Assembly (NCBI GenBank): GCA_019044685.2
Contig: JAGTXX020000011.1
Span: 1,550,001-1,614,000, forward strand
Origin: Nannochloris sp. 'desiccata'
Lineage: Eukaryota > Chlorophyta > Trebouxiophyceae > Chlorellales > Chlorellaceae
Direction of reading: 5' to 3'
DNA: 64,000 nucleotides
In this document: positions 1 to 10,761 of the stretch, in pieces
Layout of the letters: each line of letters opens with the position of its first letter
Numbering within the stretch: the stretch's first letter is position 1
The notes under the pieces: model-generated
What the model saw: the letters and a program-made list of their open reading frames with translations, nothing else
Databases searched by the model: none
What the model was told of the DNA's origin: nothing
Program-made: the position numbers and the translations under genes

Positions 1-2122
1 ACACCTGCCCCCCAGTGGTACCTATCAAAACCATCTTTGCAGCAGTACCATGTGCAGTTTTAGTCACTCCTAGCGTGGAGACTGCCAGCCGGGTCGTAAA
101 AACTTGTCGTTCAAAGGTGGGGGGTGTTGTTGAGACGCTGGTGGCGGTGGCATTTGCTGCAGCTGGTCTGTTGAGCGCCAAATCCAACACAGAGAGGTCA
201 GCAGGGGCAGGGTGATAACCATCAAGAACTGCAATTTGCCATCGTTCCATTTCTACATTCCAATAATGGTATGCTGCCCAATTTTCACTTACGATACCAT
301 GAACTGGCCCCGCAGCCTCCGTGTGGACTTGAGAAAAGAGCACTTTACCTGTCACAGCGTCCAAAATTGAAGCAATTATACGACTATTCTGAGAAGAGGA
401 GGAAGCTTTTCCTGCTACTACTAACAACGTGTTTGGACTGAGATGTTTCAACATGATGCCGCCTCCTGGGATTGGTCTCGCAGCAGAATATACACTTTCT
501 TCCGGATCTCTCGCAGCAACAGCTAAAATGCTCATTCCACTCTCTTTCGGAGCAGCATCTACAGTCCAGACCAATCTTTCTTTTCCAGTAGAGTCGAATC
601 CGACGCCTGAAATGATACTGCTGCCTTTGACAATACGCCAATGTACCAGATGCTGTGCCTGCTGTGCAAAAGCAGTACGGGCGCCTTCTGTACGAGGCAC
701 AACAGAAATCTGAGAAGCACTAGAACTAGGAATAATGATTGCATAGACTTGTTGGTCAGCGCTGTCTTCATGATACGAAATACCCAGCGGTACCACTTCT
801 GCTCCTTCAACTGCCCCATCTTCAATCGTTTCCTCATTTTCCACTTTGCCAGTATGTGTATTGATAACAGTAATAATTAAATCCTTACCAACAGGGCGGA
901 ATGCAGCGATCAATGCATCATGGAGAACGTCGTGAGGTGTTCTCCAAGAAGCCAATCTGTGAGGTGCAGCGGCGGCTCCGAAATCGAGCGACCACAGCAC
1001 ACGTCCATCTCCAGTATGCAGTGCTAGCACTTTACCAGTGGCTGTAGTTACAACGAGCTGACGACGGAAACCATCCGGATCTCTGGTAGGGCGTAATCGA
1101 TCAGAAGTTAAGGCTCTGTATCGTTCTATAGCAGCAGTTTCGGGCGGAGTAGCTAAACCGACTTGAGCCTTCAAGGCCACTAGTTGCATTTGAAGGGCTT
1201 CTGAGGTTGAAGGCTGTTGTGCAGCCCATTGCGCTTCATTTTCAGGGGTGGGGGCAGGTAATTCTGCAAATAAGAAGTCGACAGTAGACGCCAAAGCCTC
1301 GTACCTGACCCATGCTGCTGCACTACCATCAACACTGCTGCTGTCGAGAATAAAGTAAGCCAAGGTGCCTTCCTGAAGCTGCACGAGAGCTTGACCTGAA
1401 GAAGGACCAACAAATGCTCCTGCCACATCCAATATCTCCCCATCTACGGTCTTGATTTTCAAGCTAGGATCCATGATTTCCCTCCCGTCGGGGAAAGTAA
1501 TCTGCAGCCCAGCTTCAACCACTTTGGCGACGATTTTGCCGTTGATAGCCGCTGCTGCTGTTGATGATGTTTTTGAGGGAGTACCTTCAGTTGAGCAACT
1601 AACACCGGTTTTTAATGTATAACAAGTAACTGTATTATCACATGAAACCAAAACTTTATCCTTTCCTGCTGTATCAGTTACAAGACTCATATTTGCCTGA
1701 CCAGAGAAGCACCCTCCTTTGCTGTTGCCGTCGTCCGTTGCCATTGCGGGAAGGTAGAGCTCCCACAACATCTGCCCTGAAGGCCCAAAGGCACGTACAT
1801 AGGACAAAGTTGTGAGAACAACAGCCACATCTGCAGTGGCTTCTAGGGCTGTAATTTGTTCAGCGTCATCCAAAACGACTCTCCAAGTGACCGAGCCATT
1901 ACCGTTACGCAAAGATGCAACGACGCCGTTTTTAGAAGCTACAACGATATTATCATCTAGAAAGCGAGCAAATTTAACATCGCCTATGTTTTGTTTGTGC
2001 CAATCGTATTTTCCGGCTTGATCTTTGTATATTGCACTGACAGAAGAAGAGAAGGTCATCAATAAGAACACAATGATCAGAGGTGATGAAGCCCTAGGAA
2101 GAGTGATCTTTGAGCTGCGCAT
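1..2122 (-). CDS. EMC1: ER membrane protein complex subunit 1, 3'-truncated by window edge
   Basis: An open frame without a stop runs from the ATG at 2122 to the window edge (707 codons; animal EMC1 is just under 1000 residues, so the C-terminal part is missing). It starts with a basic and hydrophobic signal peptide ending near SSSVSA, followed by YKDQAGKYDW, the hallmark start of mature EMC1. Beta-propeller-like repeats follow. Near residues 600-640 the conserved GPVHGIVSENW and YHYWN motifs appear. EMC1 is the large lumenal/membrane subunit of the EMC insertase, which places tail-anchored and multipass proteins in the ER membrane. It is divergent from OGG1, sharing a 246-base promoter region. 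The call is firm; only the missing end is uncertain. Confidence 0.93.
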   Translation of the reverse strand, partial: MRSSKITLPRASSPLIIVFLLMTFSSSVSAIYKDQAGKYDWHKQNIGDVKFARFLDDNIVVASKNGVVASLRNGNGSVTWRVVLDDAEQITALEATADVAVVLTTLSYVRAFGPSGQMLWELYLPAMATDDGNSKGGCFSGQANMSLVTDTAGKDKVLVSCDNTVTCYTLKTGVSCSTEGTPSKTSSTAAAAINGKIVAKVVEAGLQITFPDGREIMDPSLKIKTVDGEILDVAGAFVGPSSGQALVQLQEGTLAYFILDSSSVDGSAAAWVRYEALASTVDFLFAELPAPTPENEAQWAAQQPSTSEALQMQLVALKAQVGLATPPETAAIERYRALTSDRLRPTRDPDGFRRQLVVTTATGKVLALHTGDGRVLWSLDFGAAAAPHRLASWRTPHDVLHDALIAAFRPVGKDLIITVINTHTGKVENEETIEDGAVEGAEVVPLGISYHEDSADQQVYAIIIPSSSASQISVVPRTEGARTAFAQQAQHLVHWRIVKGSSIISGVGFDSTGKERLVWTVDAAPKESGMSILAVAARDPEESVYSAARPIPGGGIMLKHLSPNTLLVVAGKASSSSQNSRIIASILDAVTGKVLFSQVHTEAAGPVHGIVSENWAAYHYWNVEMERWQIAVLDGYHPAPADLSVLDLALNRPAAANATATSVSTTPPTFERQVFTTRLAVSTLGVTKTAHGTAAKMVLIGTTGGQV

Positions 2123-2368
2123 GGTGTCGTTACTCTCTGCAGCTTAAAATTTTCAAAATATATTGCTGGATTGTATTTCCTTTTGTTAAACAGGGTTGAG
2201 TTTTTGGAGGAGCTTTTCTTTTAAGAAAATTTGCAAAAATCAGCTCGATTTTGTCTGAACTTCAAATTCAGTCTTACTAATCTGCATGCTGATGTAGATT
2301 TGATTAATTATCTTGTGGGTTTGCGCGCGTATCAGGTTATCGGCGTCACCTGAGCCTTTGATTGTTGT
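2123..2368. promoter_or_regulatory. Shared upstream region of EMC1 and OGG1
   Basis: This 246-base AT-rich gap lies between two divergent start codons and must hold both promoters and 5' UTRs. I see no recognisable binding site in it. Confidence 0.5.
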
Positions 2369-3853
2369 ATGATCGCAAAAATCTCTAGACGCTTTTCAAA
2401 CCTAAATTTTGCGCTTGCCACGACTTTCACTCCTCTCAAACAGGCTTCATACTCATTGCTTGCACCGCGTGCTACCCCTAAATTCCCTCGACCTCCCTTC
2501 CCGCGTCGATCCCTCTCATCTTCTTTTCCCGCCATTGCCGTCATGACCCCTTCTACCCCTGCCCCAGGATGGACCCTCCTAGGAACCCCGTCTAGAGAAC
2601 TCCGTCTGGAATTTACTTTACCTACAGGTCAATCTTTCAGATGGCGTGAAACTTCTCCAGGCTCTGGAGAATTTACTGGGGTCCTCGGCCGTCGAGCTAT
2701 GACCTTACGCCAATTGGAAGGAGACGTAGCGTATCAGGTCCTCGCCCGTACACCTGATGCATCCCCTTCTGAAGATACCGCTGCAATAGCTGATTATTTC
2801 AACCTTTCAATTAATCTTAGCGAATTATCTCAAAAATGGATTGAAGCTGATGTTCATTTCAATCGTCTTTCCACCGTTCTTCCCGGAGCCAGAATGATGC
2901 GGCAAGACCCTGTAGAGTGTTTATTTTCATTTATTTGTTCACAAAATAATCACATTTCGAGAATTCATGGCATGGTGAACCGTTTATGCCAGCTGTATGG
3001 CACCCCTTTGCCTATTGGAGAGAATACCACCCTTGTTGAACAAGAAAATAGTGCAGGCAAAAACGACAACAGGATGAATGAGAAGGACAGTTCCTTAAAT
3101 ACTATGCTGTACGCCTTCCCTACCTTGGAGCAACTGGAAGCTGCAACCGAAGAACAACTCCGCGACAATGGATTCGGCTACCGTGCTCGCTACATCGTCG
3201 CTGCAGTAGAAGAGCTCAATTCAAAGCCCGGAGGTGGTGCCGCCTGGCTCACCGGGCTCCGGAAGGTTCCCTTTGATGCTGCCCTGGAATCTTTATGTAC
3301 TTTACCTGGTGTGGGCCCTAAAGTAGCAGCCTGTGTTGCATTGTTTTCTTTAGATAAGCATGATCTGGTACCTGTAGATGTACACGTGTGGAATCTGGCT
3401 ACCAGAAGGTACTGCCCACAATTAAAAGGCAAAACCAACAACCCTAAACTGCATCCTATAGTACAAAATGCGTTTATCACGAAATTTGGTCCATACGCCG
3501 GGTGGGCACATAACACGTTGTTTATTGGAGAATTGGGGAGTATGAAGGAACGCGTTGCTGCTATTAAGAAGGAACATGAGGAAGAAAGCGATGTCACTTC
3601 TTCTTCATTGGCGTCTTCTTCTGATAGCGAGAGCGATGGCGAGGAGTTTTCTATTGCTTCTCCCGTAAGTAAGAAGGTGAAAATAGAAGTTAAACAAGAA
3701 GATGCAGGGCCTGGACCAGAAATTGCCACTCCTGCTCAGCTTGAAAGTATCAGAGGTGGTGAAGGTGGTCGAGACAGAAAGCCGAGAAAGGCGGCAATCA
3801 AGGCGAATAAAAAAATTAAAGCCTCTGCTGCCATTGAAGTAAAGATTGAATGA
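2369..3853 (+). CDS. OGG1: 8-oxoguanine DNA glycosylase/AP lyase
   Basis: The protein has 494 residues in a single exon. It removes 8-oxoguanine from DNA in base excision repair and then nicks the strand. The N-terminal OGG domain is at about 68-170 and the helix-hairpin-helix GPD domain at about 175-400. The hairpin LPGVGPKVA carries the catalytic lysine K318, and VPVDVH carries the catalytic aspartate D337. A 58-residue Arg/Ser/Pro-rich leader precedes a second Met (residue 59, position 2543), so long and short forms could reach organelles and nucleus. The tail from about 400 is an acidic serine-rich segment followed by Lys-rich NLS-like stretches. It is convergent with the RAD5-like gene. 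Confidence 0.95.
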   Translation: MIAKISRRFSNLNFALATTFTPLKQASYSLLAPRATPKFPRPPFPRRSLSSSFPAIAVMTPSTPAPGWTLLGTPSRELRLEFTLPTGQSFRWRETSPGSGEFTGVLGRRAMTLRQLEGDVAYQVLARTPDASPSEDTAAIADYFNLSINLSELSQKWIEADVHFNRLSTVLPGARMMRQDPVECLFSFICSQNNHISRIHGMVNRLCQLYGTPLPIGENTTLVEQENSAGKNDNRMNEKDSSLNTMLYAFPTLEQLEAATEEQLRDNGFGYRARYIVAAVEELNSKPGGGAAWLTGLRKVPFDAALESLCTLPGVGPKVAACVALFSLDKHDLVPVDVHVWNLATRRYCPQLKGKTNNPKLHPIVQNAFITKFGPYAGWAHNTLFIGELGSMKERVAAIKKEHEEESDVTSSSLASSSDSESDGEEFSIASPVSKKVKIEVKQEDAGPGPEIATPAQLESIRGGEGGRDRKPRKAAIKANKKIKASAAIEVKIE

Positions 3854-3882
3854 ATGGATGGATTAATTTAAACAAATTAATG

Positions 3883-3887
3883 TTACA
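3883..3887 (-). terminator. Putative poly(A) signal TGTAA of the RAD5-like gene
   Basis: TTACA on the + strand (TGTAA on the gene strand) lies 92 bases past the stop codon of the RAD5-like gene. TGTAA is the usual green-algal polyadenylation signal. A CT-rich microsatellite at about 3929-3950 lies between it and the stop. Confidence 0.4.
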
Positions 3888-3978
3888 TTTATAGCTAGAA
3901 TATCTATGAATCTATCTATTTAAATTAATCTCTCTGTCTCTCTCTCTCAGATGATATTCGATAATTTATTGATTTTTT

Positions 3979-6833
3979 CTACTGCAGTTGCATGAGTAAA
4001 CGAACGTCTTTTAACCTCGCAGCTCGTACATCTTCCGCCACTTTCCTTTCAAATGCCGCCTTCATCAGTTTCCGTTTCTCGTCTTGCAACTCCAGCATTC
4101 TTTCTTCAATACTTTCCTTGACCACATAGCGGTAGATACACACTGGCCTGATTTGACCTAAACGGTGGACCCTATCTGCAGCTTGCTCTTCTACTGCAGG
4201 GTTCCAGTATGGATCGAGCAAATGAGCGTGATTTGCAGCTGTCAAATTCAAACCGACACCACCAGCCTTTAAAGAAATTAAAAATACCCGGGGTCCAGTC
4301 AGATCGCTCTCATCAGCAAAGGCACGAAGCATCGTATTACGCTTCGCAGCCGGGGTTTTACCATCTAAACGACAAAATGTAATACCAGACTGGCGTAATG
4401 CAGTGCCGACGAGGTCAACCATGCTCGTAAATTGTGAAAACACCACGTGCTTTTCTTCAGAATTACAAGAAAGCGCTGCGTTTATGGTGCCTAAAAGAGC
4501 AGAAATCTTTGCTCCACATGGTGCTGCACCACTGCCACCCCTAATATCTCCTCCTTCTTCTTCACCACCACCAGCGTCTTCTACAGGTTCAGGCTCAGGA
4601 GGCAGCTCCACTAATTCCGAGTGAGAAATCGGTCGTCTACATAAAGGACAGTTTGCTTTATCTTTACTGATAACCGTATCAATGCATCTTTTGCAGAAGA
4701 TATGCCTGCAAAGCGTAATACACGGATGGGCGATGTCACACAAACACACTGGACATTCGTTGTCCAGTCCCTCACGGAGGAGCTGAAATAGGTGCTGGGT
4801 TGCTTCAGATGTCAGACGAGACGTAGCAGAAGGTGCTGCTGCAGTTAAAGATGCAAAGGACGGCTCATTACTCGAGACTAAACTTGCATCACAGCATATT
4901 TGGCGTAAACGGAGGATGATTTCAAGAATTGCAGTGTAATTTGACATCAACGTTCCCGCAGAAAGGTGCCGAGCCACAATCGCTCGACCAGAAGACTCCC
5001 ACCGATCGTATTTTAACCTAGCAGCGGTATCAAGCTCTACAGGGATAATATACACCTCTTTAGAAGGCAGAGTTACCAAAGGAACTCCATTACGCTGCGT
5101 ATTTTTAGTCCTGCGCAAGGCCAACGAACCGACGAGTGATTGCAGCTTCTTTACCGCCCCTTCTTCACCGTGCACGACTGGTCTCTCTACTGCCCTTCTA
5201 AACAGCGTCTTATCTCCTAAAGGATCGACCTTCAGATACGAAACCAACCCGTGCAAATCACTAAGAGAGTTCTGAATAGGGGTCCCAGTTAAACCCCAAC
5301 GACGCTCTGCAGATAGTTTCCTTACCACTTGAGATGTCGTTGTTGCCGGGTTTTTTATATAATGGGCCTCGTCTGCTACAACGCGAAGCCATTTCACAGC
5401 GTTAAGGCCATTTCTGGACCCAGATTCGGAGACTAAAGTACCATACGTGCTTAAAACGACGTCGTACTGACTAATCTGCGCTACTCGTCTATCTCTATCA
5501 TGCCCATGGTAGACAAGGACACTCAGAGCCCCAGCGGCCACATGCTCCTCAAATTGCATTGCCCAGCCAGGCATCACAGATAAAGGGCAGATAATCAACG
5601 TCGGTTTTGGTCCATCAGCACGAGGTAATTCTTGATCAGGAGGAGCAGAAGCGAGAGTAGTAGGAGTCTTAGTCTTAGGCTGTTTCTTTTTCTGTTCCTT
5701 CTTTGATTTGCGAGATTTCTTTTTAGGGCGTTGTTCCTCCTCGTCTTCTTCTACTCCCTCGGCTGCAGCAGCATTGCTAGCATCTTCTCCATTTGTAAGG
5801 CGGAATCTTTCAGCAGAGACACCAGGGCAGTTGGTTGCTATTAAAGCAATCGTTACCAAGGTCTTACCTAGAAACAAATAATAAAATACAAAGTGCACGA
5901 TAAAATTCAGAATTGCAGAACAGAAAAGATATTCCAATGACATCCGGAGCACAGGACAACACAGTTATGAAATCATTTGTTTTAAATATATTTAAAAAAC
6001 GCCATACCTAATCCCATATCATCAGCTAGAATTCCTCCGCGCGTTGGCTCGGGTCTCCTAGTAGAAGTAAAATTAGTCAAAGTATGGAAATAACTACTAG
6101 TTCCTTGTGCCTCCCAAAAGACAGGAAGCGTATTTGAGTTTTCTTGAGTAATCATCCATGCCAAAGCTTCCTTTTGGTGCGGATAGAGAAGGGTAGTGAT
6201 AATCTCTGAAGGCTCCATCTGTGCCCGGGGACCGTCTTCTGTCATCAAGGAATCGAAAACGGTGTTGACACGTTCTGCAACTTGTTTGGCAGTGAGACGT
6301 TGGGCTTTGGGGGCAGCAGGTGCTCTCGAAGAAGCTTGAGATTGGGATCTTGAGGCTTTGCTGGTAGATGCACCGGCACTGCCGCCAGGGGGCGGGGTGA
6401 GGAGAGCAGCTGAAACGAAAGAAAGAGGGCAATTTGCATAGGCGCACGCGCGTCTTAAGGTTTCTCTGTCGGCTTCATTGCCATAAATATCCATAACTAC
6501 AGGCATTTGGAATTTATTCATCTGTCCATAAGGAACAAAGCCTTCAAAAAGAAACTTGCCAGTGTCGACCAACGGCGAGAGATGTTCCACCACAGTCCTC
6601 GGAATGTGGCCCACTTTTTCGTTACGGATGTTGTCTACCCTTATGGCGAAGCGATCATACGGGTTATCAGGCTCTCTAACGAAGAACACCATCTCGTTTT
6701 GGTTCACAGATCCAGTGTAATATTGAACCCCAACGACCCGTGTTCTTATTGAACCCAAATAGTCCAGCTCAATGCTACCATCTTCATTATCAAGCTGTGA
6801 CTGTGGCGGAGTTAACTGCGATGGAGTCGCCAT
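3979..6833 (-). CDS. HLTF/RAD5-family SNF2 helicase with HIRAN and RING domains
   Basis: Two exons, 6833-6008 and 5867-3979, are separated by a 140-base GT-AG intron that falls inside Walker A (MGLG|KT) and give 904 residues. The HIRAN domain (about 28-103) binds 3' DNA ends. The SNF2 helicase has GGILADDMGLGKT (267-279) and the DEAH box (441-444). A C3HC4 RING finger (about 647-685) sits between the helicase lobes, the arrangement diagnostic of RAD5/HLTF. The C-terminal lobe ends in a VHRLGQ motif. A Lys-rich linker after motif I may be an NLS. By family, it polyubiquitinates PCNA and remodels stalled replication forks for error-free damage tolerance. Human HLTF is about 1009 residues, so this copy is slightly short but complete. 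Confidence 0.93.
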
Positions 6834-7235
6834 CTTGTTAAACGAATCTCCATTCTCTTGGACAAAAGAGATTGCGGTCGGGATGAAAAACTAGTACCCG
6901 ACAGGGCACTAGTTGAGTTCAGACCCCTGTTAATTAAATAAATCTGTATCCCTAGGTTACTTATTTTTAGTCTTGAGAGATTATTATTTTTAGGGGTCGA
7001 AGTTTATCACTTGAGTCGAAGCAAAAATCGAAAAAAATCAGCGATCGCGAGTCGCAACAACCGTTGAACTGGCCCGAAATCAAATTTCTTCCTCGCTCAG
7101 ATTATATAAATCTCAACTTGTTGATGTTTCGGAATGCCTTACAATATTTTTAGTGCCGTGTGATGGCATTATTCGTGACAACCAAGCATCCCCATTATTG
7201 TGATCATTTGATTTTAAAACCATATAAAATCAAAT
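6834..7235. promoter_or_regulatory. Divergent promoter region of RAD5-like and TOP3B genes
   Basis: This is 402 bases without a gene, between two divergent starts. It includes a short inverted repeat (CTAGT...ACTAG, about 6890-6913). At 7070-7080 it also has TGGCCCGAAAT, an 11-mer that recurs in the terminal repeats of the element at 52.3/54.4 kb. No known factor site is assigned. Confidence 0.45.
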
Positions 7236-9851
7236 ATGGCGCCATCAATCACTGTTCTCATGGTAGCTGAGAAACCTTCTCTTGCAAAATCCATTGCAGA
7301 GATCCTCAGCAATGGCCGAATGCATTCGCGCCACACAAATTTAGACGTCCATCAGTGGGACGGTCAGTTCAAAGGTCTCCCCGCCACTTTCAAAATGACT
7401 TCTGTTATAGGCCACGTACTCTCTATTGATTTTCCTTCAGATTACCAAAGCTGGGAGAAGGTTGATCCTGGTACGCTCTTTGAAGCACCAACAGTGAAGA
7501 GCGAAGCCAACCCAAAGGCTCGAGTCTGCCGCCATCTGCAATCGGAAGCAAAAAACGTTGATGCTCTTGTTCTCTGGCTTGATTGCGATCGAGAAGGTGA
7601 AAATATATGTTTTGAGGTCATTGAAAACACCGAAAAATGGATGCGCCCTAAAGAAACTCTTCACCCTGCGTTAAAACAGCAAAGAACGTTTAGAGCTAAA
7701 TTTTCCGCCATCAGCGCGCCTGAAATAAAAGGAGCAATGGCTAGCCTTATCGTCCCCAACCAAGCTGAAGCTTTAGCGGTAGATGCTCGCCAAGAACTTG
7801 ATTTGAAAGTCGGTGTTGCGTTCACGCGGTTTCAAAGCCGTTATTTCCAATCTAAATATGGAAATTTGGACAGTTCGGTGATATCGTATGGGCCCTGTCA
7901 AACACCTACGCTTACTTTCTGTGTTGAACGCCACCAAGCGATCCAAACCTTCACTCCAGAGTCATTCTGGGTCGTCAGACCCAACGTAACCAAATCTGGG
8001 CAACGATTACAGCTTGAGTGGGCACGTGGTCGGGTCTTTGACTTTGAAATAGGATGTTGTTTCCAACGACTAGTCTTAGAATCTCAAAATGTACGAGTGG
8101 TCGACGTGATTGAAAAAGAAGAAAGAAAACAACGACCTCCAGGATTAAACACCGTAGAAATGTTGAAAACAGCGTCGTCTTCGTTAGGAATTGGTCCTGC
8201 ACATACCATGCAGATTGCAGAGAGACTCTATACTCAGGGATATTTGAGTTATCCAAGAACAGAATCTTCCGCCTACCCGCCAAATTTTGATTTTAATGAA
8301 ATTTTAAGCGCACAGCGTAGCCATCCCATCTGGGGTGAGTATGCCACGACGTTGATGCAACAAGGGTACACTAGACCAGGTGGTGGTGTCGATGCCGGGG
8401 ACCATCCTCCTATTACCCCGGTACGACTGGCCACCGAGGAAAGTCTTGGAGGTGGAGATTCATGGAGATTGTACGATTACGTTGCCCGTAGTTTCTTAGG
8501 GTCACTTTCGAGTGATTGTGTCGTACGTAAGAATAAGGCCACGTTTGAAGCGGGGAAAGAAACTTTTACTGCATCTGGAATAACAGTGCTGCGCCCTGGG
8601 TATACCTCCATCATGCATTGGAAAAAAGTTTCTTCCGAGCCATTGCCAGCATTGACCAAAGGGGAGACGTTGGCTATGAAAGATGTTGAGCTTGTAGATG
8701 GTAAAACTGGACCTCCTGATTACTTGACAGAATCTGAATTGATTGGTTTGATGGAAAGACATGGCATTGGCACCGATGCTTCCATCCCTGTACATATAAA
8801 TAATATATGCGAACGTAATTTCGTCTCTATACAAAGTGGAAGACGTGTTGTACCTACAGAACTTGGTATTACATTGATTCGAGGGTATCAAACAATCGAT
8901 CCTGAGCTGTGCAAGCCACAAGTCCGTGCGTACGTGGAGAAACAAATTGATCTGATTGCTAAAAACCTAGCAGACAAGCAAGCTGTTGTAGATCATTGTT
9001 TATTACAATTTAAACAGAAATTTGCATATTTTGTGGGGCACATAGAACGTATGGATCAGTTATTTGAAGCTTCATTTTCTCCCTTGGCCTCTTCAGGACG
9101 GGTTTTGAGTAAATGTGGACAATGTTCCCGTTATATGAAATTAGTCGCTTCAAGGCCTTCTAGACTCTATTGTGGGACCTGTGAGGAGGTATACGCTGTG
9201 CCACAAGGTGGCTCTATCAAATTATATAAAGAATTAGTCTGCCCGTTGGATAACTTTCAATTAGTTTTATATTCACTAGGTGGCCCCGACGGCAAAACCA
9301 CACCAATTTGTCCATATTGCTACAATTACCCTCCTTTTGAAGATGCTCTTACTATTGGAGATAAAGCAAATGGCGGGATGCCGTGTACGACGTGTGAACA
9401 TCCTACCTGTCGCCACAGTCCTGCGAAAAATGGTATTGGTGCTTGTGCTGCCTGTGAAAATGGCACTTTAGTACTAGACCCGGTGTCAGCGCCTAATTGG
9501 CGTGTGAATTGCAATATTTGTGATTTCTTAATGTATCTCCCGAAAGATCTGCATAAAGTGAAGGTGGGGAGCGCTGAATGCGATGAGTGTGGGCTGGCTA
9601 AATTAGAGCTAGATTGGAAGAAAGGAAATTTGCCGGCCGGGATCAAAGGAATTGAAGAAGGGGTCGCATATTCTGCGTGTGTGGTCTGTAATGAAGCAGT
9701 GGCTGGGTTGTGTGAGGTCAAGCATGGGAGAGCGCATGTTCGGAGGGGAGGGAGAGGTGGTGGAAGGGGCAGAGGCAGGCGAGGACGGGGCAGAGGCAGA
9801 GGGAGAGGAAGGACAAAAGAAGATGCTCTGATGAGCTTCCATGCTTTTTAA
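7236..9851 (+). CDS. TOP3B: DNA/RNA topoisomerase III beta
   Basis: The protein has 871 residues in a single exon, matching human TOP3B (862). The toprim domain begins at the N terminus (VAEKPSLAKSIA, 10-21) with the acidic DCDREGE motif at 116-122. The active-site tyrosine is Y339 in GYLSYPRTES. The C-terminal third has several CxxC zinc-finger pairs (about 625-820). The protein ends in an Arg/Gly-rich RGG-type box (about 826-860), which in TOP3B mediates RNA binding and RNA topoisomerase activity. The enzyme relaxes negatively supercoiled DNA and unknots RNA by single-strand passage. It is divergent from the RAD5-like gene. Confidence 0.95.
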   Translation: MAPSITVLMVAEKPSLAKSIAEILSNGRMHSRHTNLDVHQWDGQFKGLPATFKMTSVIGHVLSIDFPSDYQSWEKVDPGTLFEAPTVKSEANPKARVCRHLQSEAKNVDALVLWLDCDREGENICFEVIENTEKWMRPKETLHPALKQQRTFRAKFSAISAPEIKGAMASLIVPNQAEALAVDARQELDLKVGVAFTRFQSRYFQSKYGNLDSSVISYGPCQTPTLTFCVERHQAIQTFTPESFWVVRPNVTKSGQRLQLEWARGRVFDFEIGCCFQRLVLESQNVRVVDVIEKEERKQRPPGLNTVEMLKTASSSLGIGPAHTMQIAERLYTQGYLSYPRTESSAYPPNFDFNEILSAQRSHPIWGEYATTLMQQGYTRPGGGVDAGDHPPITPVRLATEESLGGGDSWRLYDYVARSFLGSLSSDCVVRKNKATFEAGKETFTASGITVLRPGYTSIMHWKKVSSEPLPALTKGETLAMKDVELVDGKTGPPDYLTESELIGLMERHGIGTDASIPVHINNICERNFVSIQSGRRVVPTELGITLIRGYQTIDPELCKPQVRAYVEKQIDLIAKNLADKQAVVDHCLLQFKQKFAYFVGHIERMDQLFEASFSPLASSGRVLSKCGQCSRYMKLVASRPSRLYCGTCEEVYAVPQGGSIKLYKELVCPLDNFQLVLYSLGGPDGKTTPICPYCYNYPPFEDALTIGDKANGGMPCTTCEHPTCRHSPAKNGIGACAACENGTLVLDPVSAPNWRVNCNICDFLMYLPKDLHKVKVGSAECDECGLAKLELDWKKGNLPAGIKGIEEGVAYSACVVCNEAVAGLCEVKHGRAHVRRGGRGGGRGRGRRGRGRGRGRGRTKEDALMSFHAF

Positions 9852-9878
9852 CAAATAATTATATAAGTATTAACTTTG

Positions 9879-9883
9879 TGTAA
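9879..9883 (+). terminator. Putative TGTAA poly(A) signal of TOP3B
   Basis: TGTAA lies 28 bases after the TOP3B stop codon, in the position expected for the green-algal signal. Confidence 0.45.
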
Positions 9884-10000
9884 CTATGCAAAGCAGTGTG
9901 TTGAAATTGTGTTCATCTCATATTACAGCAAATATTTATATGTCAAAACGAGCACTGCCAGCAGCTGGAATTTAAAAGACGTTTCTTATTTAATATTATA

Positions 10001-10761
10001 TTAATCCGCCTTTTCAAAACCTCCACCAAATCTACTGCTCTCTCCAGTTACATCTTCTACAAAATGTCTCAGCTGTTTATTATACGTCCGTGCAACACTG
10101 AATGCAGCTATCAGCATCGCGACACCGCCAAATGCAAATAAAACAACCAGACCTCTGTGGGTGTCCACTTCGTGCCGGGCAGTCCATTTATAATAGACAG
10201 GAATGTGTTTTGGCCACAGATTAGGGTCTGCAAACTCTTTTTTCACTTTTTCATAATGTAGATCTGTTCTTTTTAAAGCTTCTACATGAGCTGTGGAGCT
10301 TACTAAGGCATCTCCTGAGCGGACAAGGTCGATTATGAGAGCGGGGGCTTCAGGAGCTCTGCTGCCGATTAATTGCAGCCAGGAGGTGATAATACGATCT
10401 CCATCAAAGCTAAATTGGATTTTATAATCATCTGTTGTGTGGATGCCTAAGGGCTGGGGGATAGGGAGAGTTATTGTGCGACTGATACCAAATTTTGGGC
10501 AGTGTGTGCCGAGGACGTCATGCCATTGCGTCCGTTGCTGTAGTTGGTTTAATTAAGGAGGTATAGGGAATAGAGGGGAAGGGGGGCATGGTTAGATATA
10601 TGGTGATGAACAGATCTCTTGCATTGAGTGCAATATTTTATTATTGATCAGCTTACCCCATTGAATTGAGCTTTTCTTGAAGTCGGGACGAAATCCCCTA
10701 CGATGAAGTTGCCGCTGGCTACGGCCGATAGTAGCAGCGTGGTTAGTACTACCTTCAACAT
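10001..10761 (-). CDS. Secretory-pathway single-pass membrane protein, conserved plant/algal type
   Basis: Exons 10761-10657 and 10537-10001, with a 119-base GT-AG intron in phase 0, give 213 residues. Residues 1-16 form a clear signal peptide (MLKVVLTTLLLSAVASG), followed by a conserved-looking lumenal part with one short Cys-containing motif (GTHCPKFG). One membrane helix lies at about 164-185, and the 28-residue tail is Arg/Lys- and Glu-rich. The layout (lumenal N, one helix, short cytosolic tail) fits a type I ER/Golgi protein. It resembles uncharacterised plant proteins sometimes labelled Expp1, but I recall that family only loosely, so no function is given. The gene model is well supported because the signal peptide appears only after splicing. 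Confidence 0.75.

Noticed and set aside
5868..5952. ATG-started extension of the RAD5-like C-terminal frame (5952)
   Set aside because: It is read-through of the 140-base intron; splicing joins Walker A exactly across the junction.
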